From Pseudomonas syringae (GTDB taxonomy: Bacteria; Pseudomonadota; Gammaproteobacteria; Pseudomonadales; Pseudomonadaceae), in NCBI RefSeq assembly GCF_023278085.1, contig NZ_CP066265.1:2324501-2388500 (forward strand): a stretch of DNA of 64,000 bases, in the 5' to 3' direction. Both the position numbers and the translations under genes were made by a program. Below, one piece after another: positions 1 through 9,170 of the stretch. Position 1 is the stretch's first letter, and every line of letters begins with the position of its first letter. The notes under the pieces are model-generated. The model was given only the letters and a program-made list of their open reading frames with translations, searched no databases and had not been told where the DNA came from.

Positions 1-687
1 TTCATGATCGCTGGTCTGTCGCTGCCCGCCATGGGCTTTGGCGGGTTGATCGCCGGGCTGGCGGTGGCGTTGCTGTCCGGTCTGGTCAGTCGCCTGACGT
101 CATTGCGCGAAGACGCCAGTTTCGCCAGTTTTTACCTGACCTCGCTGGCTGCCGGGGTGCTGATCGTGTCGCTGCACGGCTCCAGTGTCGACCTCCTGCA
201 TGTGCTGTTCGGCACCATTCTGGCCATCGATGACGCGTCGATCTACATGGTCGGCAGCATCGCCTCGTTCACGCTGGTGTTGCTGGCGGTGATCTACCGC
301 CCGCTGGTGCTGGAGTGCTTCGATCCGGGTTTCCTGCGTGCGGTGGGCGGGCGCGGATCGCTGTATCACGTGTTGTTCCTGCTGTTGGTGGTGCTCAATC
401 TGGTTGCAGGTTTTCAGGCTCTGGGCACGTTGATGGCGGTCGGCATGATGATGCTGCCTGCGACGGCTGCGCGTTTCTGGAGCAATTCGCTGAGTGGCCT
501 GATGTTGATTTCCACGCTGATCGCCACCTTATCCGGTCTGATCGGCCTGATCGTTTCCTATCACCTTGGCGTCGCTTCGGGTCCTGCCATCGTATTGACC
601 GCCAGTGCGTTCTACGCGTTTTCCCTGTTGTTCGGACGCACGGGCATCGTGCGTCGACTGTTTCCCAAACCTCACCTGGCTCATTGA
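1..687 (+). CDS. Metal-ion ABC transporter permease (ZnuB/MntB family), 5' truncated
   Basis: The reading frame is open to the window edge, so the N-terminus is missing; about 228 residues are visible against roughly 280-300 for the ABC-3 family. The visible part is almost entirely hydrophobic helices, with the family's Gly/Ala-rich segment and the LGTLMAVGMMMLPAT stretch near residue 140 that is typical of zinc/manganese permeases. It would form the inner-membrane channel for Zn2+, Mn2+ or Fe2+ supplied by the binding protein encoded 11 bp downstream. The metal cannot be decided from sequence. The ATPase gene is presumably upstream, outside the window. Confidence 0.85.
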   Translation, partial: FMIAGLSLPAMGFGGLIAGLAVALLSGLVSRLTSLREDASFASFYLTSLAAGVLIVSLHGSSVDLLHVLFGTILAIDDASIYMVGSIASFTLVLLAVIYRPLVLECFDPGFLRAVGGRGSLYHVLFLLLVVLNLVAGFQALGTLMAVGMMMLPATAARFWSNSLSGLMLISTLIATLSGLIGLIVSYHLGVASGPAIVLTASAFYAFSLLFGRTGIVRRLFPKPHLAH

Positions 688-698
688 AAGGGTATGTC

Positions 699-1595
699 AT
701 GAAACGATTGATGCTGTTGAGTTCGATGGCTGCACTGGCGTTGTCCGCGTTCGCCAGCCTGGCCCAGGCCAAACCGCTTGAAGCGGTGGCATCGTTTACC
801 GTCATCGCCGACATGGTCAGTACGGTTGGCGGCGAGCGTGTTCACGTCAAATCGCTGATCGGCCCGAATGGCGACCCGCATGTCTACGAGCCGACGCCGA
901 GCGATGCCCAGGCGCTGAAAAACGCGGACCTGGCCTTTGTCAGTGGCCTGCATCTGGAAGGCTGGATGGATCGGCTGATCAAGGCTTCAGGCTATAAAGG
1001 CCAACCGGTGGTGCTGTCACAAGGCATCAAGACCCGCAGCATGGATGAGGACGGCAAGCGCATTGTCGATCCACATGCGTGGAACAGCGCTGCCAACGGG
1101 GTCATTTATGTGCGCAATATTATGGCCGCGCTGAAAAAAGCTGACCCGGAAGGTGCCAGCGAATACCAGGCCAATGGCGACCGCTACATTGCCGAGTTGC
1201 AGCAGCTGGATCAGTACGCCCGTGATCAGATTCGTTCGGTCCCGGCAGCCAGTCGCAAGATTCTGACCTCCCACGATGCATTCGGTTATTTCGGCGATGC
1301 CTACGGCGTGACGTTCCTGTCGCCGCTGGGCCTGTCCACTGAATCCGAGGCGTCAGCAGCGGATGTCTCGAAACTGATCCGTCAGATCAAGGCCGAGCAC
1401 GTCAGCGCGTACTTCTTCGAGAACTCCAGTGATCCGCGTCTGGTCAAGCAGATTGCCCAGGCCAGTGGTGCCCAGCCTGGCGGTGAGCTGTACGTCGAGT
1501 CGTTGTCGCCAGCCGATGGCCCTGCGCCGACGTACGCGAAGATGTTTCGCTACAACGTCGACACGCTGACGGCCGCGATGAAACGCAATCAGTAA
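699..1595 (+). CDS. Metal ABC transporter substrate-binding protein (ZnuA/TroA family)
   Basis: 298 residues with a classical signal peptide ending near AQA, then a cluster A-I periplasmic metal-binding fold. Candidate metal ligands are the His in NGDPHVYEPTPSD, the His in DPHAWNSA, the His in LTSHDAFGYFG and an acidic residue near ENSSDPR, matching the usual three-His plus Glu/Asp scheme. The long His/Asp-rich loop of true ZnuA is absent, so Mn2+ or Fe2+ is as plausible as Zn2+. I chose the ATG at 699 because the signal peptide starts there and the permease stops 11 bp upstream; an upstream in-frame extension from 315 runs through permease coding sequence and is not believable. Confidence 0.88.
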   Translation: MKRLMLLSSMAALALSAFASLAQAKPLEAVASFTVIADMVSTVGGERVHVKSLIGPNGDPHVYEPTPSDAQALKNADLAFVSGLHLEGWMDRLIKASGYKGQPVVLSQGIKTRSMDEDGKRIVDPHAWNSAANGVIYVRNIMAALKKADPEGASEYQANGDRYIAELQQLDQYARDQIRSVPAASRKILTSHDAFGYFGDAYGVTFLSPLGLSTESEASAADVSKLIRQIKAEHVSAYFFENSSDPRLVKQIAQASGAQPGGELYVESLSPADGPAPTYAKMFRYNVDTLTAAMKRNQ

Positions 1596-1604
1596 AACGC
1601 AAGG

Positions 1605-1635
1605 CGCGCAGCCCTTGGCGGGCAAGGGCTGCGCG
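1605..1635. terminator. Bidirectional terminator-like hairpin between convergent genes
   Basis: A perfect 13-bp stem (CGCGCAGCCCTTG pairing with CAAGGGCTGCGCG) with a 5-base loop lies between the metal-binding protein and galM, which converge here. There is no T-tract on either side, so Rho-independent efficiency is uncertain. Confidence 0.7.
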
Positions 1636-1645
1636 ATTCTACGCC

Positions 1646-2794
1646 TCAGTTGTTGAGGAACTTGAACACAGTGGTCTGGGTGTAAGCCTTGCCAGGGTCC
1701 AGTCGAGTGCTCGGGAATTTCGGCTGGTTGGGTGCATCAGGGTAATGCTGGGTTTCCAGCGTGAACGCGCCCCAATGCGGGTAGACCTTGCCGCCCTTGC
1801 CATGGATGCTGCCATCCAGGAAGTTGCCGGTGTACAGCTGCACACCAGGTTCCGTGGTGAACAGCTGCAGTGTGCGGCCTGACTGCGGGTCGCTGACCTC
1901 GGCGGCCAGTTTCTTCACGTCCCCTTTGCTGTCCAGCACCCAGTTGAAGTCAAAGCCGCCTTGCTTGGGTTCGGCGTACTTGAGCTGCTGGTTGTCATCC
2001 TTGATGTGCTTGCCGAAGGCGGTGGGCTTGAGGAAGTCCATCGGCGTGCCAGCCACGGCGGGCAGTTCGCCGGTCGGGATCAGCTTGTCGTTGACCGGGG
2101 TGTAATGCGAAGCGTGCAGGGTAGCAACCTGTTTGAGCACGTCGCCGCTGCCTGCGCCCGCCAGATTGAAGTAGCTGTGGTTGGTCAGGTTCAGCACCGT
2201 AGGTTTGTCGGTGGTGGCACGGTAATCGATTTTCAGCTCGTTCTTGTCGTTCAGGCTGTAGGTGACTTCGGTCTGCAGCGTTCCCGGGAAACCCATCTCG
2301 CCGTCTGGCGACACGTAAGTCAACTTCACGCCGACCGAATCACCGGTCTTGGTTTCCTGCGCCTTCCACAGGCGTTTGTCGAAACCTTTGTCGCCACCGT
2401 GCAGCGCGTTGGTCTTGTCGTTGAGCGGGACCTGATAGGTTTTGCCATCAAGTGTGAATTTACCGCCCGCCAGACGGTTGCCGAAACGGCCGATGGTTGC
2501 GCCGAAATAAACCGTACCGTTGTTCTGATAGCCCTGCACGTCATCGAAGCCCAGCACGATGTCTTCCACCTTGCCGGCCTTGTCGGGCACCAGCAGTGAT
2601 TGCAGGGTCGCGCCGTACGTGATGATGCTGGCCTGCACACCATGGCTGTTGCGCAGGGTGTATTTCTCGACGGCGGTGCCGTCCGGCAGTTGGCCAAAGG
2701 TGCTGTGTTCGCTGGAGAGTGCTGCGGCCTGTGCGGTCAAGGTGCTGATCATCAAAGACAGTCCAAAGGTGCTGAGAAGAGCATGCTTTTTCAT
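1646..2794 (-). CDS. galM: Aldose 1-epimerase (mutarotase), exported
   Basis: 382 residues. It interconverts alpha and beta anomers of aldoses such as galactose or arabinose. The GalM fold is recognised from GRFGNRLAGGKF, the catalytic His in NLTNHSYFNLAG and the catalytic Glu in FTLETQHYPD. Unlike cytoplasmic GalM it begins with an N-terminal signal peptide cleaved near AQA, so it should act in the periplasm, ahead of sugar uptake. It is divergent from the lactonase/araFGH block and shares a repeated operator-like motif with it (2821-2839, 2895-2911, 4057-4075), which suggests co-regulation with arabinose-type sugar use. Confidence 0.92.
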   Translation of the reverse strand: MKKHALLSTFGLSLMISTLTAQAAALSSEHSTFGQLPDGTAVEKYTLRNSHGVQASIITYGATLQSLLVPDKAGKVEDIVLGFDDVQGYQNNGTVYFGATIGRFGNRLAGGKFTLDGKTYQVPLNDKTNALHGGDKGFDKRLWKAQETKTGDSVGVKLTYVSPDGEMGFPGTLQTEVTYSLNDKNELKIDYRATTDKPTVLNLTNHSYFNLAGAGSGDVLKQVATLHASHYTPVNDKLIPTGELPAVAGTPMDFLKPTAFGKHIKDDNQQLKYAEPKQGGFDFNWVLDSKGDVKKLAAEVSDPQSGRTLQLFTTEPGVQLYTGNFLDGSIHGKGGKVYPHWGAFTLETQHYPDAPNQPKFPSTRLDPGKAYTQTTVFKFLNN

Positions 2795-2820
2795 CTGATC
2801 TACCCACTTTTATTGTTATT

Positions 2821-2839
2821 GGTAAGACTATTTGATCGG
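2821..2839 (+). promoter_or_regulatory. Candidate GntR/FadR-type operator, copy 1 (galM promoter)
   Basis: GGTAAGACTATTTGATCGG lies 27 bp upstream of the galM start. With the preceding T its core TGGTAAGACTA fits the FadR-subfamily consensus TNGTNNNACNA. It matches 17 of 19 positions with the site at 4057, upstream of araF. The regulator gene is not in the window. Confidence 0.5.
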
Positions 2840-2894
2840 ATTTCTTCCGATGCATGGATTTATAGCCGATAAAATGCCGCTTGAAAAATTAATT

Positions 2895-2911
2895 GTAATA
2901 CTATTTAGTAG
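2895..2911 (+). promoter_or_regulatory. Candidate GntR/FadR-type operator, copy 2
   Basis: GTAATACTATTTAGTAG, in the galM/lactonase intergenic region. The core TTGTAATACTA again fits TNGTNNNACNA and shares ACTATTT with the other two copies. It is the least similar of the three. The whole 2795-3093 gap is AT-rich and would hold both divergent promoters. Confidence 0.4.
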
Positions 2912-3093
2912 CGCAAGCGTCACTCAAGGCTGATTAGCCACCTTAGCCGATCTGACGACTTTTTTGCCGGCCAGACCGAATTCAGGAGAAACGGGTTGGC
3001 TGAAGGCACAGGCTGGCAACGCCTGTGATGTGAACATCCAGACGCAACACACGTTAAAAAGTGCCTTTACAACAATAACAAAGGACATTTTTC

Positions 3094-3966
3094 ATGAACT
3101 GGCTGCCCGTTTCCGAGCACTGTTTCAAGCTGGCCGAGGGCTCCTTCTGGGATGCCGATGATCAGGCCCTGTACTGGGTCGACATCGCCGGCTTTCTGGC
3201 CTGTCGGCTGATCGCCGGGCAGTACCGCCAATGGCGCATGCCCGAACCGGTTTCTGCGTTCATCCCGACCACCCAGGGCGATGCTCTGGTGACATTGGCC
3301 AGCGGCGTTTATCGCCTCGACCTTGCCTCCGAAAAAACCTCATTATCGTTGTTTTGCGTAGCAGACCCGACCCCTGGCAACCGCGCCAATGAAGCCCGTT
3401 GCGACGCGAGCGGCCGCCTGTGGCTGGGCAGCATGCAAAACAATATTGACGCCGAAGGCGGTGATGTCCCTCTGGTTCGTCGTTCCGGCGGGCTGTTCCG
3501 GGTCGAGGCCGATGCACGCGTGACACGGCTGCTGGACGGGCAAGGGATCGTCAACACCTTGCTCTGGAATGCTGACAGCAGCGTGTTGTACAGCGCCGAT
3601 ACCCTCGACGAGGTTATCTACCAGTACCCGGTGCTGGAAGACGGTGCGCTGGGGCCACGTCGGATATGGGCTGCCGAGCAAAGCCGGGGTTCGCCCGACG
3701 GCTCGGCCATGGATGCCGAAGGCTATATATGGAACGCACGCTGGGGCGGCAGTTGCCTGATCCGCTTTGCGCCTGATGGCAGCGTCGACCGGGTTGTCGA
3801 GTTGCCTGTCAGCCATCCCACCAGTTGCGTGTTCGCAGGCCCTGCGCTGGAGACGCTGTATGTCACCAGCGCAGCGCCCGGTGATGCGCACGGGCAATTC
3901 GACGGCGCGGTATTGGCGGCGCAGGTCGGCGTAGAAGGGAAGGCATGTCAGCGTTTTGCGGGTTGA
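3094..3966 (+). CDS. SMP-30/gluconolactonase family sugar lactonase (likely L-arabinolactonase)
   Basis: 290 residues, cytoplasmic, no signal peptide. It should hydrolyse a sugar-acid lactone, the second step of non-phosphorylative pentose oxidation. The six-bladed propeller is recognised from the metal-ligand Glu in AEGSFWD, NRANEARCDASGRLWLGSM, YSADTLDEVIYQY and SPDGSAMDAEGYIWNARWGG, which carries the catalytic Asp. The usual SNGLAWS segment reads VNTLLWN here, a mild divergence next to a metal ligand. A good Shine-Dalgarno (AAAGGAC) precedes the ATG. Position directly before araF suggests L-arabinono-lactone as substrate; this is inference, since the family covers several lactones. Confidence 0.8.
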   Translation: MNWLPVSEHCFKLAEGSFWDADDQALYWVDIAGFLACRLIAGQYRQWRMPEPVSAFIPTTQGDALVTLASGVYRLDLASEKTSLSLFCVADPTPGNRANEARCDASGRLWLGSMQNNIDAEGGDVPLVRRSGGLFRVEADARVTRLLDGQGIVNTLLWNADSSVLYSADTLDEVIYQYPVLEDGALGPRRIWAAEQSRGSPDGSAMDAEGYIWNARWGGSCLIRFAPDGSVDRVVELPVSHPTSCVFAGPALETLYVTSAAPGDAHGQFDGAVLAAQVGVEGKACQRFAG

Positions 3967-4056
3967 AAAAGTGTTTGTTGCCTGCGTCTCTGGCAGTTAG
4001 GAGACAGCGACATGGACAGAGGTGACATTCGGTTACAGAGCGGTCAATCATTATAT

Positions 4057-4075
4057 GGTATGACTATTTAATCGG
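4057..4075 (+). promoter_or_regulatory. Candidate GntR/FadR-type operator, copy 3 (araF promoter)
   Basis: GGTATGACTATTTAATCGG lies 77 bp upstream of the araF start in the 185-bp gap after the lactonase. The core TGGTATGACTA fits TNGTNNNACNA and the extended motif matches the galM copy at 17 of 19 positions, in the same orientation on the plus strand. Confidence 0.5.
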
Positions 4076-4151
4076 TTTCGGACGCTTGAGCGTTCGCTGA
4101 CCGCCACCCTGCTGAACGTTGTAGCTATTCAATAAAAATAAGGAGTTAGCT

Positions 4152-5165
4152 ATGTTGAGTCGTCATGGGATTCGCTCCCTGTGCTGTGCCGCTGTTGCCA
4201 CTGCCATTCTGGGCATGAGTGGCGTCACCTCTGCTGCCGAAGAAGTCAAAATCGGCTTTCTGGTCAAGCAGGCTGAGGAGCCATGGTTCCAGACCGAGTG
4301 GCAATTTGCTGAAAAGGCCGGCAAGGAGCTGGGCTTTACTGTCATCAAGATTGCCGTGCCCGACGGCGAAAAAACCCTCTCAGCCATCGACAACCTGGCC
4401 GCTAACGGCGTTAAAGGTTTCGTGATCTGCCCGCCTGACGTTTCCCTCGGCCCTGCGATTGTTGCCAAGGCCAAGTCCTACGACATGAAAGTCATGGCGG
4501 TGGACGACCGCTTCGTCGACGCGAAAGGCAAGCCCATGGAGGACGTGCCCTATCTCGGTATGGCGGCCTTCGAAGTGGGCCAGAAACAGGGCGCCGCCAT
4601 GGCGACCGAGGCGAAGAATCGCAAGTGGGATGAGGGCGAGTGGAAGGGTACCTACGCGATCATCAATACCTACAGCGAACTCGACACCGGCAAGAAGCGC
4701 ACCGACGGCTCGGTGGATGCGTTGAAAAAAGCCGGTTTGCCTGCAGATCACATCCTGTTTTCTGCACAAAAAACGCTTGATGTACCAGGCGGCATGGACG
4801 CTACCAATTCGGCCCTGCCAAAACTGCCGGGCGATGCTAAAAACCTGATCATCGGCGGCATGAACGACAACACCGTACTGGGCGGCGTACGCGCTACCGC
4901 GAGTAACGGTTTCAGCGCCAAAAACGTGCTGGGGATCGGTATCAACGGCACCGACGCCATCGATGAACTGAAGAAGAAAGAGAGCGGATTCTTTGGCTCG
5001 ATGCTGCCAAGCCCGGACAAAGAAGGCTACAAGACGGCCGAGTACGTGTTCAATTGGGTCACCAAAGGCGTGGAACCGCCGAAGTACACTGCCATGGACG
5101 ACGTGACATTGATCACCCGCGCCAACTTCCAGGCTGAACTGACCAAAATCGGTTTGTGGAAGTGA
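4152..5165 (+). CDS. araF: L-arabinose ABC transporter, periplasmic binding protein
   Basis: 337 residues with a signal peptide (cleavage near TSAAEE), then a type-I periplasmic binding fold. The mature start (KIGFLVKQAEEPWFQTEW), the DGEKTLSAIDNLAANG segment and GGMNDNTVLGGVRA are characteristic of AraF. It captures L-arabinose (possibly also D-galactose) and hands it to AraGH. The ATG follows AAGGAGTTAGCT, a strong ribosome-binding site. It begins the araFGH operon and is followed by an intercistronic hairpin. Confidence 0.93.
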   Translation: MLSRHGIRSLCCAAVATAILGMSGVTSAAEEVKIGFLVKQAEEPWFQTEWQFAEKAGKELGFTVIKIAVPDGEKTLSAIDNLAANGVKGFVICPPDVSLGPAIVAKAKSYDMKVMAVDDRFVDAKGKPMEDVPYLGMAAFEVGQKQGAAMATEAKNRKWDEGEWKGTYAIINTYSELDTGKKRTDGSVDALKKAGLPADHILFSAQKTLDVPGGMDATNSALPKLPGDAKNLIIGGMNDNTVLGGVRATASNGFSAKNVLGIGINGTDAIDELKKKESGFFGSMLPSPDKEGYKTAEYVFNWVTKGVEPPKYTAMDDVTLITRANFQAELTKIGLWK

Positions 5166-5172
5166 GCTGAGC

Positions 5173-5196
5173 GAGGGGCCTGATTTCGGGCCCCTC
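5173..5196 (+). terminator. Intercistronic hairpin araF-araG
   Basis: GAGGGGCC and GGCCCCTC form an 8-bp GC-rich stem with an 8-base loop, just after the araF stop and before the araG ribosome-binding site, without a T-tract. Such hairpins often stabilise or partly terminate the binding-protein message so that it exceeds the ATPase/permease message. Confidence 0.55.
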
Positions 5197-5219
5197 AACT
5201 GCGCGAGGAGGTTGGTTTC

Positions 5220-6743
5220 ATGCAACAGGCTATCGAGCTTCAACCCATAGGCGGCGCCCTGCGCTTCAACGGCATCGGCAAGGTATTTCCTGGCGTCAAG
5301 GCGCTATCGGATATCACCTTCGAGGCCCGCCCTGGCAGTGTTCATGCGCTGATGGGCGAGAACGGCGCAGGCAAGTCGACGCTGCTGAAAATCCTCGGCG
5401 GGTCGTATCAGCCCAACAGCGGTAATCTGCAGATCGGTGATCAGACGCATCAGTTCAAATCCACCGCCGACAGCATCGCGGCGGGTGTGGCGGTGATTCA
5501 CCAGGAACTGCACCTGGTGCCGGAAATGACCGTCGCCGAGAATCTGCTGCTCGGGCATATGCCCAATCGTTTCGGCTTGATCAATCGTGGCGCGATGTAC
5601 CGTCGGGCCGCTTAGCTGCTCAAGGGGCTGGCCGACGAAATCGATCCACACACCCGGCTGGGCGATCTTTCGCTGGGCCAGCGGCAACTGGTGGAAATCG
5701 CCAAGGCCATGTCGCGTAATGCCCATGTCATTGCGTTCGATGAACCGACCAGCAGCCTGTCGGCGCGCGAGATTGACCGATTGATGGCAATCATCGTGCG
5801 GCTGCGCGACGAAGGGCGGGTGATTCTTTATGTGTCCCATCGAATGGAAGAAATCTTCCGTGTCTGCGATGCGGTGACGGTTTTCAAGGACGGACGTTTC
5901 GTCAAGACGTTCGAACAGATGGCCGATCTTGACCATGACCGGCTGGTGACCTGCATGGTCGGTCGCGATATTCAGAACATTTACAACTACCGACCGCGCC
6001 AGCATCAAGGTCCGAGCCTGCGCGTCACCGGGCTGTTGGGGCCAGGGCTGCATGAGCCGGTCACGTTTGCCGTGCAGAAGGGCGAGGTGCTGGGGTTTTT
6101 CGGACTGGTGGGCGCGGGGCGTACCGAGTTGTTTCGCATCTTGTCCGGGCTGACGCGCAGCACGGCAGGCAATCTGCAACTGGATGGCCAGCCGCTGACC
6201 CTGAAGTCACCGCGCGATGCCATCGAGGCCGGGATACTGCTGTGCCCCGAGGACCGCAAAAAAGAAGGCATCGTGCCGCTGTCGAGCGTCGCGGAGAACA
6301 TCAACATCGGTGCCCGGCCGCGGCATGTGAATCTTGGCTGCCTGATTCAGGGCGGTTGGGAACGCGAAAACGCGCGCGGTCAGATCAAGTCGATGAACGT
6401 CAAGACGCCGTCACCGGATCAACAGATCATGTTCCTGTCCGGTGGTAATCAACAGAAGGCGATTCTTGGCCGCTGGCTGTCGATGCCGATGAAAGTCCTG
6501 CTGTTGGACGAGCCGACTCGCGGTATCGACGTCGGTGCCAAATCTGAAATCTACGAAATCATTCACAACCTCGCCGCTGACGGTATTGCGGTGATTGTAG
6601 TGTCCAGCGATCTGATGGAGGTCATGGGCATTTCAGACCGCATTCTGGTGATGAGCGAAGGCGCAATCACCGGCGAACTCAACCGCGACGAGGCTGACGA
6701 GTCGCGACTTCTGCAATTGGCTCTGCCTCGCACGCGCGGCTGA
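5220..6743 (+). pseudogene. araG: L-arabinose ABC transporter ATP-binding protein, interrupted by an in-frame TAG
   Basis: The frame would encode about 507 residues, normal for AraG with two fused ATPase domains, but codon 132 is TAG (5613-5615). Sequence on both sides is in the same frame and fully conserved. Before it lie Walker A ([15 protein letters not shown]) and the Q-loop region ([19 protein letters not shown]). After it lie the first signature ([16 protein letters not shown]) and Walker B ([13 protein letters not shown]), then the second domain with [16 protein letters not shown] and [14 protein letters not shown] single C-to-T change from CAG (Gln) would explain it. Unless suppressed or a base error, no functional ATPase is made. 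The start follows GAGGAGG. Confidence 0.85.
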
Positions 6744-6783
6744 CAATCGGTCCTTGACCATGAACAATAAAAAAGAGGTGCGT

Positions 6784-7749
6784 ATGTCTACCGAATCCAG
6801 CCTGCAGGCTCCCCGTCAGGGCATGAACCTGCGTCGTTTTGTCGATGACTGGGTGATGCTCCTGGCAGCCGTGGGGATTTTCCTGCTCTGCGCCGTGTTC
6901 ATCGACAACTTCATGTCGCCACTGAACATGCGCGGTCTGGGCCTGGCCATTTCAACCGTCGGCATCGCGGCCTGCACCATGCTGTACTGCCTGGCGTCCG
7001 GGCATTTCGACCTGTCGATCGGTTCGGTGCTGGCTTGCTCAGGGGTGATCGCCAGTATTGTGATCCGCGACACCGACAGCGTGTTTCTGGGCGTTTCTGC
7101 AGCCTTGGCGCTGGGGCTGGTGGTCGGCCTCATCAACGGTATCGTGATCGCCAAATTGCGCATTAACGCCTTGATCGCGACGCTGGCGACCATGCAGATC
7201 GTGCGCGGCCTGGCTTACATCTTCTCCAACGGCAAGGCTGTAGGGGTGTCCAACGAAGACTTCTTCATCTTCGGTAATGGCCAGGTGTATGGCGTGCCGG
7301 TGCCGATCCTGATCACCATTGCCTGCTTCATCTTCTTCGGCTGGCTGCTCAACTACACCACCTACGGGCGCAACACCATGGCCATCGGCGGCAACCAGGA
7401 AGCTGCATTGCTTGCCGGGGTGCATGTCGATCGCACCAAGATCATCATCTTCGCCGTACATGGCCTGATTGGCGCACTGGCGGGTGTAGTGCTGGCCTCA
7501 CGCATGACCTCGGGCCAGCCAATGATCGGTCAGGGCTTTGAACTGACAGTCATTTCAGCCTGTGTACTGGGCGGGGTGTCGCTGAGCGGCGGTATCGGCA
7601 TGATTCGTCATGTCATCGCCGGGGTGCTGATTCTGGCTATCATCGAGAACGCGATGAACCTGAAGAACATCGATACGTTCTATCAGTACGTGATTCGCGG
7701 CACGATCCTGCTGCTGGCGGTGATCATTGACCGGATGAAGCGTCGCTGA
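6784..7749 (+). CDS. araH: L-arabinose ABC transporter permease
   Basis: 321 residues, about ten hydrophobic segments, with the branched-chain/sugar permease motif (YGRNTMAIGGNQEAALLAGVHV) that contacts the ATPase. It forms the inner-membrane channel for the AraF/AraG system. I chose the ATG at 6784, preceded by AGAGGTGCGT; an upstream TTG at 6754 would add ten residues without a ribosome-binding site. The gene itself is intact, although the araG upstream is broken, so the channel may be orphaned. Confidence 0.92.
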   Translation: MSTESSLQAPRQGMNLRRFVDDWVMLLAAVGIFLLCAVFIDNFMSPLNMRGLGLAISTVGIAACTMLYCLASGHFDLSIGSVLACSGVIASIVIRDTDSVFLGVSAALALGLVVGLINGIVIAKLRINALIATLATMQIVRGLAYIFSNGKAVGVSNEDFFIFGNGQVYGVPVPILITIACFIFFGWLLNYTTYGRNTMAIGGNQEAALLAGVHVDRTKIIIFAVHGLIGALAGVVLASRMTSGQPMIGQGFELTVISACVLGGVSLSGGIGMIRHVIAGVLILAIIENAMNLKNIDTFYQYVIRGTILLLAVIIDRMKRR

Positions 7750-7765
7750 CCGGGTAGCGCAGTTG

Positions 7766-7802
7766 AAAAGCCCTTGTCGATCTATCGGCAGGGGCTTTTT
7801 AT
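7766..7802 (+). terminator. Rho-independent terminator of the ara operon
   Basis: AAAAGCCCTTG and a complementary CAGGGGCTTTTT flank a short loop 17 bp after the araH stop, ending in a T-run. Confidence 0.85.
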
Positions 7803-7866
7803 TGGGGGCCGGACCTGCAGTCAATGCGTCTGCTGCCTTGCAAATCCGAAGGGCAGTGTGTGTGCA

Positions 7867-9170
7867 TCAAAGGGGCCGACCGCGGAAGTCGAGCCCTGCC
7901 CGGGTGCCCAGCGTCGGCATTGACTCCAGCGTCAGAGTCCACTGAAAACGTTCGCAGATACGGCGCACCAGAAACAGCCCGAGGCCTTTGCCACTGCCCG
8001 TCCTGATCGGGTTTCTCAGCAGTGACAGGTAATGCCGTGAAGCCTGCTCGGTGTCGAACCCTTCGCCCGAATCGGTCACGCTCAAGACATCATCCTTGAG
8101 CCGCACAGCGATGGTGCCGTCGTAGGTGTTATCCGCAGCGTTGCGCAACAGATTGCCGACGGCAATGCGCAGCATGGCTTCCGGCACGTGCAGGGTCAGC
8201 GTCTGGTGGATCTGTACCGAGAACTTCACGGGCTTGCCGTCGAGCAAATGCTCATGATCCTTGACCAGACCGGGCAGCAGGCGATCGAGCTCAATCGGGT
8301 CATCGCGGTTGGCGGTCAACGGCTCACGTGATAGATAAAGCAGCGCAACCATGATTTCCGTCAGGTTTTCCACGGTGGCCCGCATGCGTTGCAGTGGCGG
8401 CGCTGCACGCGGCGGCAGTTTTTGCCTGGCGAGGATATCCAGCGCACCGCTGATCACGGCGATGGGCGTGCGGAACTCGTGGCTGGCCTGATCCAGCAGC
8501 GCGCGCTCGCGGGCCATGAATTGTTCGACCCGTTCCAGATGCGCGTTGATGCCGCAGGCAATGTCCTTGAGCTCTTCCTGAGCGTAGTGCACCGGCAACC
8601 GCTGCGCAGGGCGCTCCGGGTCGAGTTGCTTCATGCCCAGTGCAAGCCCCTGAACCGGAAGATGCAGGCGCACGTACAACCAGGCGATCACAGCAATATC
8701 AGGATCAGATTGAGTACCAGAAACATCGCTCCGACCAGCGCGATGAAGTTCTGCTCCTGCTCCAGATCGCTGATGTCGATGGCGGCGATCAGGCGCTCTT
8801 TGCCAAGCGGGGTCACCAGCACCGCATAGTCGCGATCGCCGTTAACAGCGTCCTGACGGTCCAGATCGCCTTCACTGTAATAGCCAGGTGCGAGTGAAGC
8901 GAAAGGGGGCGGCATGCCAGCAGCCGGCGTGCTGCCTGACAGTTTCCAGACCTGGATCCTGGCGTCTTTCTGCGCCCCGGGCAGCACGTCGTCCTCAAGC
9001 GTGTTGGCGGTCGCGGTCTCAAGCAAATCCTTCCAGATCGGGTGATCAATGAGGTCCTGACTCATGAACCCGAGGGTGGTCAGACCGATCGTCATCAGCA
9101 GCCCGAAGCCGAGAATTATCGCGCTGACGAGGCGATGCAGGCTGCCCCGTCGGCCAGCAAGGTTAATCAT
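7867..9170 (-). pseudogene. Sensor histidine kinase, frameshifted in transmembrane helix 2
   Basis: The first part (9170 down to 8688, 160 residues) has an N-terminal membrane helix, a periplasmic sensor and most of a second helix, then meets TGA. A different frame (8691 down to 7867, 274 residues) continues at once with the rest of the helix, a HAMP-like linker, the phospho-acceptor box (LLDQASHEFRTPIAVI), the N box (VGNLLRNAADNTY), the G1 box (VTDSGEGF) and the G2 box (GSGKGLGLFLVRR). The frames touch at CTGTGATCGCC, so a one-base indel inside one helix is the simplest explanation. A GTG restart giving a soluble kinase fragment is possible. It overlaps the upstream response regulator by 8 bp (ATGATTAA), as an operon partner would. 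Confidence 0.8.

Noticed and set aside
315..698. 128-codon N-terminal extension of the metal-binding protein
   Set aside because: It runs out of frame through the permease gene, and the true protein has a signal peptide beginning at 699.
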